Below are positions 58,432-64,000 of a stretch of 64,000 bases of DNA, piece after piece. Source of the DNA: JALYNX01 sp963780755 (lineage in GTDB: Bacteria; Actinomycetota; Acidimicrobiia; Spongiisociales; ZC4RG35); assembly GCA_963780755.1 (NCBI GenBank), contig CAWACX010000001.1:868001-932000 (forward strand). The letters run 5' to 3'. The position numbers and the translations under genes are program-made. Position 1 is the first letter of the stretch. Every line of letters begins with the position of its first letter. The notes below the pieces were generated by a model. That model saw only the letters and a list, made by a program, of their open reading frames with translations. It did not search any database and had not been told where the DNA came from.

Positions 58432-58947
58432 ATGCCCATCCCAGCCACCTACCGCACCCCGCGCGGGCTCACCGACGCCCTTCGCCGCGAAATCCTTGCC
58501 AGGAGCAACGCAGTCCTGGCAACCATCAACGACGATGGCTCGCCACACGTCACCGAGTTGCTCTTCTATCTCGACGACAACGACCGGGTGCTCTTGCCCA
58601 CACCCCACACCACCCGCAAGGTCAAGAACATCCAGGGTCGGCCCACTGTCACGGTGTTTGTCTCAGTCGAGTCGGGGTGGGTCTCCGCCACCGGCCCGGC
58701 CCGCATCATCGAAGGGGACGAAGCGGCCCGGCTCAATCAGCTCAACCGGGAGCGCCTGCTCACCGAATCCGGGATGAAGACCATGGGCCTCCTCCTCGCT
58801 GCCTACGAGGACACCACCATCGAGATCAGCCCGACACGTTGGATCTCGTGGAACGACGGCCACGTTCTCGACACGATCACTGAGCTCGGTGGTGACATCG
58901 AGGCCCATCCACCATCGACCTGGTGGAAGGACCTCACCGCAGAATGA
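58432..58947 (+). CDS. Pyridoxamine 5'-phosphate oxidase-like flavin/F420 protein
   Basis: A 171-residue split-barrel protein. SNAVLATINDDGSPHVTELL opens the barrel, with TRKVKNIQGRPTVTVFVSV at the cofactor site. GWVSATGPARIIEGDEA completes the domain. Family members bind FMN or F420; which one cannot be told from the sequence. The ATG is leaderless (TAGGGT, six bases upstream). It overlaps the next gene (ATGA). Confidence 0.78.
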   Translation: MPIPATYRTPRGLTDALRREILARSNAVLATINDDGSPHVTELLFYLDDNDRVLLPTPHTTRKVKNIQGRPTVTVFVSVESGWVSATGPARIIEGDEAARLNQLNRERLLTESGMKTMGLLLAAYEDTTIEISPTRWISWNDGHVLDTITELGGDIEAHPPSTWWKDLTAE

Positions 58948-59366
58948 CCGCGGGTTACAGCGGGACCCCACTCCCCCAGAAGCTCGGGATCAAGCCGGGG
59001 ATGACCGTGGGCATCCTCGACGCACCTCCCGGGTTCGATAAGACGCTGGGCTCCCTCCCCGAGGACGTGAACCTCCACCACGATCTCGCCCGGTCTGACG
59101 TCTTCATCGTCTTCGGGAAGTGGGCAAATGAATTGGAAATCACCTTCAACAAGGCCACCACCCACCTCCCCGCCGGGGGATCGATCTGGGTGGCTTGGCC
59201 CAAGCAAATCTCCGGCGTCGCCACCGACATCACCGAGGACACACTGCGCGACCTCTTCCTCGGAACGGGAATGGTCGACAACAAGGTCTGTGCCATCGAT
59301 GACACGTGGTCGGGACTCCGCTTCGTGGTTCGCAAGGAGAACCAGGGAAGCTGGCGGGGAGGCTGA
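58944..59366 (+). CDS. DUF3052 family protein
   Basis: A 140-residue protein from ATG 58944. It starts TAGYSGTPLPQKLGIKPGMT and continues with FIVFGKWANELEITFNKATT and LPAGGSIWVAWPKQISGVAT, the hallmarks of DUF3052. The function of the family is not known. Actinobacteria commonly have one copy. Confidence 0.82.
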   Translation: MTAGYSGTPLPQKLGIKPGMTVGILDAPPGFDKTLGSLPEDVNLHHDLARSDVFIVFGKWANELEITFNKATTHLPAGGSIWVAWPKQISGVATDITEDTLRDLFLGTGMVDNKVCAIDDTWSGLRFVVRKENQGSWRGG

Positions 59367-59369
59367 GCC

Positions 59370-59762
59370 TCAGAGCTTGAAGCGGTGGGGCAGCAGCTCG
59401 TCGAGGGTGTGTTCCCGGGTCTCGGTCCCCGGCCCCCCGGTGATGATGATCGTGGAAACCGCGAACTCAGCCATGATCTGCCGGCAGCGCCCACACGGAT
59501 ACGCCCCTTCGACATCGACGGCATCGATGCAAGCCACGGCCACGGTGTCGATCTTGCGGACCCCATGGCTGACGGCGGTGTGAATTGCCGTCGCCTCGGC
59601 GCATGACGCGACCGGATAGGCGGAGTTCTCGACGTTGGCGCCTATGAACACCTCCCCATGCTCCCCGACCACCACCGCGCCGACCCGGAAGCCCGAGTAC
59701 GGCGAGTAGGAGCCTTCCGCGGCAGCCCGGGCCGCTGCCGCCAGGTCATCTGTGTTCATCAC
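59370..59762 (-). CDS. cdd: Cytidine deaminase
   Basis: Deaminates cytidine and deoxycytidine. The 130-residue protein has the substrate motif GANVENSAYP, the zinc and catalytic motif CAEATAIHTA, and PCGRCRQIMAEF. It overlaps the ftsY stop by four bases. With upp, cytosine deaminase and pyrimidine phosphorylase it makes a fairly full pyrimidine salvage set in this window. Confidence 0.96.
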   Translation of the reverse strand: MMNTDDLAAAARAAAEGSYSPYSGFRVGAVVVGEHGEVFIGANVENSAYPVASCAEATAIHTAVSHGVRKIDTVAVACIDAVDVEGAYPCGRCRQIMAEFAVSTIIITGGPGTETREHTLDELLPHRFKL

Positions 59763-60748
59763 TCCTCCAAGAGGTCTCGTACGAATCGGTCGGGGTCGAA
59801 TGGCGCCAGATCGCTCAAGCCTTCCCCGACGCCGACGAACTTGACGGGAACTCCCAATCTCCGCTCGATGGCGACCACGATCCCACCCCGGGCCGTGCCG
59901 TCCAACTTGGTGAGCACGATGCCCGTCACCGGAACGGCCTCGGAGAACTCTTCGACCTGAGTGATCCCGTTCTGCCCTGCGGTGGCGTCGAGGACCAGCA
60001 GCACTTCATCGACCTCGCCCCGGTCCCCGGAGGTCACTCGATGAAGTTTGGACAGCTCCGACATCAGGTTCTTCTTGGCATGTAAGCGGCCGGCGGTGTC
60101 GACGATGACCACATCAGCACCCTTGGCCCGGGCGGAACCGATGGCGTCGAAAGCCACGGCCGACGGATCTCCGCCCTCTTGGCCCCCGACCACGTCCACA
60201 CCGAGTCGGTCGCCCCAGGTCTGGAGTTGGGCGCCCGCCGCAGCTCGAAAGGTGTCCGCGGCAGCAAGAACGACTTGGTGGCCCCTGGTCCCGAGGTACG
60301 CGGCGAGCTTGGCGATCGTGGTGGTCTTCCCGGTCCCATTCACCCCGACCACGAGAATCACCGATGGCGCGCCGCTCAATGCGAGATCGCGAGGCCGATC
60401 ACCGAACTCGGCTCGGAGCCGATCGGCCAATTCGACACGCGCCTCTTCGGCGGTCTCGGGCCGGGCCGATCGCACTCCGGCGACGATGGCCTCGGTCGCC
60501 TCGACTCCGACGTCGGCCGCCAGTAGCGCCTCCTCCAGGGCGGTCCAGGTCTCCTCGCCAGGCCCGCCGCGGAGCACCCTGCGCAGGGAGACCCCGAGCG
60601 ACCCGACGGCGCCGGCACGGGCCGTAGCCGGCATTTCTTGGGGCGCCTCCACCTGGTCCCGTTCCGACTGCAACAGGAATACGACTGCGACCACTACGAG
60701 CACCAACACCAGGAGCCCGATGAGGACATATACGAGAGCGGCGTTCAT
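59759..60748 (-). CDS. ftsY: Signal recognition particle receptor FtsY
   Basis: GTPase partner of Ffh. The 329-residue protein has an N-terminal membrane helix (ALVYVLIGLLVLVLVVVAVV), a short linker and the NG domain. G motifs are GVNGTGKTTTIAKLAAYL, VIVDTAGRLHAKKNLMSEL and LTKLDGTARGGI. The long acidic A region of proteobacteria is missing, as usual in actinobacteria. It begins 12 bases after smc. Confidence 0.95.
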   Translation of the reverse strand: MNAALVYVLIGLLVLVLVVVAVVFLLQSERDQVEAPQEMPATARAGAVGSLGVSLRRVLRGGPGEETWTALEEALLAADVGVEATEAIVAGVRSARPETAEEARVELADRLRAEFGDRPRDLALSGAPSVILVVGVNGTGKTTTIAKLAAYLGTRGHQVVLAAADTFRAAAGAQLQTWGDRLGVDVVGGQEGGDPSAVAFDAIGSARAKGADVVIVDTAGRLHAKKNLMSELSKLHRVTSGDRGEVDEVLLVLDATAGQNGITQVEEFSEAVPVTGIVLTKLDGTARGGIVVAIERRLGVPVKFVGVGEGLSDLAPFDPDRFVRDLLEE

Positions 60749-60760
60749 TGAGTGGCGAAG

Positions 60761-63700
60761 TTACTGCCCGAACAGGGATTCGGCGCCGACGGTGACCATG
60801 TCCTTGCGGACAGCCTGGGACGATCCGCCGGGCTCCATGGTGACGCCATAGAGCACATCGGCTGCCTCCATCGTCTGCTGCTGATGGGTCACGATCAGCA
60901 ACTGGGCACGCTGCCGAAACTCGTCGACGATCCGGAGAAAGCGGCGCAGATTGGCGTCATCGAGGGCCGCCTCCACCTCGTCGAGGACGTAGAACGGGCT
61001 CGGCCTCGCCTCGAAGATCGAGAACAGGAATGCCAATGCGGCGAGGCTTCGCTCGCCACCGGAGAGGAGAGTGAGCTGGCTGACCTTCTTGCCAAGCGGC
61101 TGGGCTTCGATGACCAGGCCCGACTGGCTGTCTCCGGGGTCACTGAGCCGAATCCGGCCCATCCCACCCGGGAACAGGACCGTGAAATAGCGCTGGTAGG
61201 CCTCGGCCACCTCGGCGAATGCCTCCTGGAAGCGACGATCGATCTCCTCGTCGAGCGCCTTGATCACCTTGCGCAGCTCGGACCTCGACGATTCGACATC
61301 TTCGAGTTGATCGGCGAGGAAGGAATGTCGCTCGTCCAGCTCGGCGAACTCGGCGGCAGCGAGTGGATTGATCGGCCCCAAGCGACGCAGTTGGGCGATC
61401 TTCTCCTCGAGGATCGAGCCCAGATCGGCGTCTTCCGCGTATTCCGGTCGTTCGGCGCCGAGAGCAGCGGGCTCCTCGGCATCTGCGTCCCGGCGCACGC
61501 CTTCGACCACGTGCTCCCGACGCATGCGAAGCTCCGTCAGCAGAATTTGGAGCTCACCAATCCGCTCTCTGGCATCGCCGATCCCGTTCCTCAGCGACTC
61601 ATGGCTCGCCCTTGCCGACTCCAGGTCGGCGATTGCGGAATTCCTCGACTCGCGGAGTCCTGACTGACGGTCACGGAGCTCGTCGAGCCGGACAACGAGG
61701 ACCTCGACGGCGTGGCGTGAGATCCTTTCGACGTGGTCAAGGCTGGTGGTGTCAGATCGTTCGGGGAGCGACTCGACCCGGCCCATCTCGGAGTCGATGC
61801 GCCCCAAGCGCTCCTCGAGGAGGCGCTTTCGCTCCACCAGCCCCTGGAGGGTCGTGGCAGCCTCCTGCCACTCGGCTCGGGCCAGCTCCCGATCGGCAGC
61901 GATCTGGATGCGGCGCGATTCGAGGTCTTCCCAGGCCCTCATCCGATCGGCCTCTTCACCCTCGAGGGCGGACATGCGCACCGCGAGGTCGGCCTCCTGA
62001 CGCTCTCGATCGGCCACCCCCTCGAGCAGAGATGACTTGCGCATGTCGAGCCTTCCCCGCTCGCCGTCGAGCGAGTCGACCGACTTCTGGAGGCGTGCCA
62101 TGGCCTCCGACCGACCGGCGAGCCCTGCCTCGGCCGCCTCCAACCTCTCGAGGGCCTGCCTCTCGACCTCGCGGCCCTTCTCGAAATCGCGACGCGCCGC
62201 CGTGTGAATCGAGGTGGCACGGGACAACTCGGTCTTCGCCTTTTCCAACTCGACCTCGGCCGCTTCGAGCATGGCCGGCCCTGCTCCCTCAGGATTGGCG
62301 ATCTGAATGCCCTCGGCGGCAATCAGGTCTCCCTCGGGAGTGACCGCGCGCAACCCTGGATTCTTGGAAACGAGCGACCAGGCCGTTGCCCAACCCTCGA
62401 CGAGGAGAACGTCGCCGAGCAGGTGGCCGGCCAGGGCTTGATCGGCGTTCGGGCCGAGACGGTCGACGAGAGCTTCGACGCCGGTCCGGGCGGCCACGGC
62501 GCGGGCCGGGGCGGCGCCACTGTCGACGCCGGCGACCACCGGTACGCCGCCACCACCGCCAGATTTGAGGCTCTCCACCACCTTCTCCATCGACTCGACC
62601 CCATCGAAAGCGACGGCGTCGACCCATCTCCCGAGGGCGGCGTCAACTGCTCGCTCCAACCCGGAAGGGATGTCGAGGAGCGAGACCAGGCTTCCCCGCG
62701 CCCCGCCCGCCGCCTCCACCGAGCGCCGGGCTCCGAGATCGAACCTTCCGGCCAGGGCGGCAGACACTGCCTCGACCCTCGCCTCGGCCGCAGCCAAGCG
62801 GAGATGGGCCGCGGTCATCTCCTCCTCGGCTCGAGCCCGCGTCGCCTGATCCGCGCCGCTGCGTCGCGACGCCACCTCATAGGCAGACTGCAGTTTTCCG
62901 ACTTCCTCGTCGAGCGACCTGACCTCTTCGTCGATGCGCCTGATCTCCGACATCTCGGCACGGGCCTGGCCCTCGACCACGTCGAGGCGATGAGCCACCG
63001 CATCCAACTCTCGGGCGTCCCGGGCGCCGGCCGCCTCCAGGACACTCAGCTCCCCACGGACCGCGGCCAGAGCGCCTTCTGGAGACAGGGCGTTCTGGGT
63101 CGCGTATTACGCGTTCCTCGTCTTCCAACCGTCGGAAGCGGCCCTCTCTGGACTCGGCCTCTACTGCGGACTCCCCGATCGAGCCATCGATGCCGGCGAG
63201 CTCCTCACGGATGCCGTCGAACTCGGCCTCGAGGTCCTTGCGTCGCTCCGCCGTCGCCTGCATCCGACCAGAGGCGGCGCGACTGCGCTCGTGAGCAACC
63301 GAGCCCAATCGGCGCAGGCGCTCGATGGAAGTCTCGAGGAGGGCAGCGGCGCCGGTGTCACGTTCCAAGTCCGAGCCCAGGATCGAAGCCCTGGTCGTGA
63401 GGTCGGCCACCGATGCCGACATCTCCGTGACCATGGCCTGGTCTTTCTCCAAGCCAGCGGTGAGCGCTCGGAGCTCTTCATCCCCCGCGCCGCTACGGGC
63501 ATCCATTTCGGCAAGCTCGACGCCGGCGAGATAGAGGCGAAGGGAGCGGACCTGGTCCTTCAGGCCGTGATAGCTCTCGGCGGCCTTGGCCTGGCGGCGC
63601 AGCGGGCGCAACTGGCGCTCGATCTCACCGAGCAGGTCCTGGAGGCGGAGCACGTCCTCATCGGTGCGCTCCAGGCGTCGCTCGGCCTTCTCCTTGCGCC

Positions 63701-64000
63701 GCCGGTGTTTGAGGATCCCGGCGGCTTCCTCGATGACCGCTCGGTGCTCTTCCGGAGATGCATTGAGAACGGAGTCGATCTGGCCTTGGCCGATGATCAC
63801 GTGCTGATGTCGCCCGACCCCGGAATCGCTGAGCAACTCCTGGACATCCAGCAACCGGCAAGAGACTCCGTTGATCTCGTAGTCACTCGACCCGTCGCGG
63901 TACAGGCGCCTGGTGAGCGCCACTTCGTCGAGATCGAGAGGGAGCCTGCGCTCGGAGTTGTCGATGATGAGCACCGCCTCGGCGCGGTTCAGGGCGGGCC
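60761..64000 (-). CDS. smc: Chromosome segregation protein SMC, N-terminus beyond window, frameshifted
   Basis: Condensin ATPase. The visible part starts in the N-terminal head (LNRAEAVLIIDNSERRLPLD) and includes LLSDSGVGRHQHVIIGQGQI and IEEAAGILKHRRRKEKAERR. Coiled coil follows from about 63700. A hinge domain is near 62400-62750 (LLDIPSGLERAVDAALGRWV). The C-terminal head has LLSGGERSLAALAFLFSIFE and FYVLDEVEAALDDANLRRFL. One extra C near 63088 (CGACCCAGAAC) breaks the frame in the coiled coil. Walker A lies outside the window. Confidence 0.94.

Noticed and set aside
6218..63100. Programmed +1 frameshifting as the explanation for the broken genes.
   Set aside because: Both extra and missing bases occur, sites share no slippery motif, and many unrelated housekeeping genes are hit. 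Error is simpler.

Overview
The window is a high-GC chromosomal segment of an actinobacterium (Actinomycetota). Gene order is a scattered version of the actinobacterial rpsB-tsf-pyrH-frr-cdsA / comM-dprA-xerC / yraN-DUF2469-lepB-rplS-trmD-rimM-khpA-rpsP-ffh / ftsY-smc neighbourhood, and a WhiG/FliA-type sigma factor sits next to xerC. At least fourteen genes start 6-8 nt downstream of a TANNNT -10 box, the usual layout of leaderless actinobacterial transcripts. An uncultured Acidimicrobiia-like lineage is plausible, but the class is inference. No rRNA, tRNA, CRISPR array or intact insertion sequence was seen. No gene-free stretch exceeds about 200 bases.

Region by region. 1-9.4 kb (minus strand): isoprenoid and phospholipid synthesis (dxr, cdsA), translation and UMP kinase genes (frr, pyrH, tsf, rpsB), a GNAT protein, whiG, xerC, dprA and comM. 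9.6-12.3 kb: a decayed and an intact ECF sigma factor, an NTF2-like protein and a membrane partner. This cluster carries a duplicated promoter of the neighbouring cytosine deaminase gene. 12.4-17.6 kb: cytosine deaminase, two oxidoreductases, an enoyl-CoA hydratase-like protein, two small proteins and an ABC-2 exporter. 17.6-24.8 kb: yraN to ffh, interrupted by a thiolase and a lipoprotein gene. 24.8-40.1 kb: a large CO dehydrogenase island. coxMSL (the large subunit has the form I AYRCSFR loop), two MoxR-VWA maturation pairs, three XdhC/CoxI-type systems (one fused to a YHS domain), coxG and five tandem single-helix membrane microproteins are all here. 40.1-47.9 kb: PEP carboxylase, uracil phosphoribosyltransferase, an alkyltransferase-like protein, a SIMPL lipoprotein, a rhodanese-ThiF protein, an AI-2E permease and a CYTH protein. 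48-51.2 kb: an arginine operon of the Xanthomonas type (acetylornithine carbamoyltransferase, fused NAG synthase/kinase, ArgC). 51.3-64 kb: an LCP protein, a sulfurtransferase preceded by a cysteine-rich leaderless leader ORF, a membrane-anchored molybdopterin oxidoreductase with a divergent TetR gene, pyrimidine phosphorylase, etfBA, a flavin-type oxidoreductase, DUF3052, cdd, ftsY and smc (cut by the window edge).

How the parts work together. The cox island looks able to make and mature a Mo-Cu CO dehydrogenase and attach it to the membrane, giving respiration energy from CO. Pyrimidine salvage is represented four times (cytosine deaminase, upp, pyrimidine phosphorylase, cdd). The two most distinctive signals are the cysteine-codon attenuator in front of the sulfurtransferase gene and the five-gene microprotein array behind coxG.

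Caution on sequence quality. About 15 genes carry single-base frame breaks (xerC, dprA, comM, cytosine deaminase, LCP, thymidine phosphorylase, etfB, etfA, smc and others). Several lie in G or C runs and most genes hit are conserved. They cluster at 6-13 kb and 43-63 kb, while 17-43 kb is nearly clean. I read most of them as sequencing or assembly errors and give the coordinates of the reconstructed genes.
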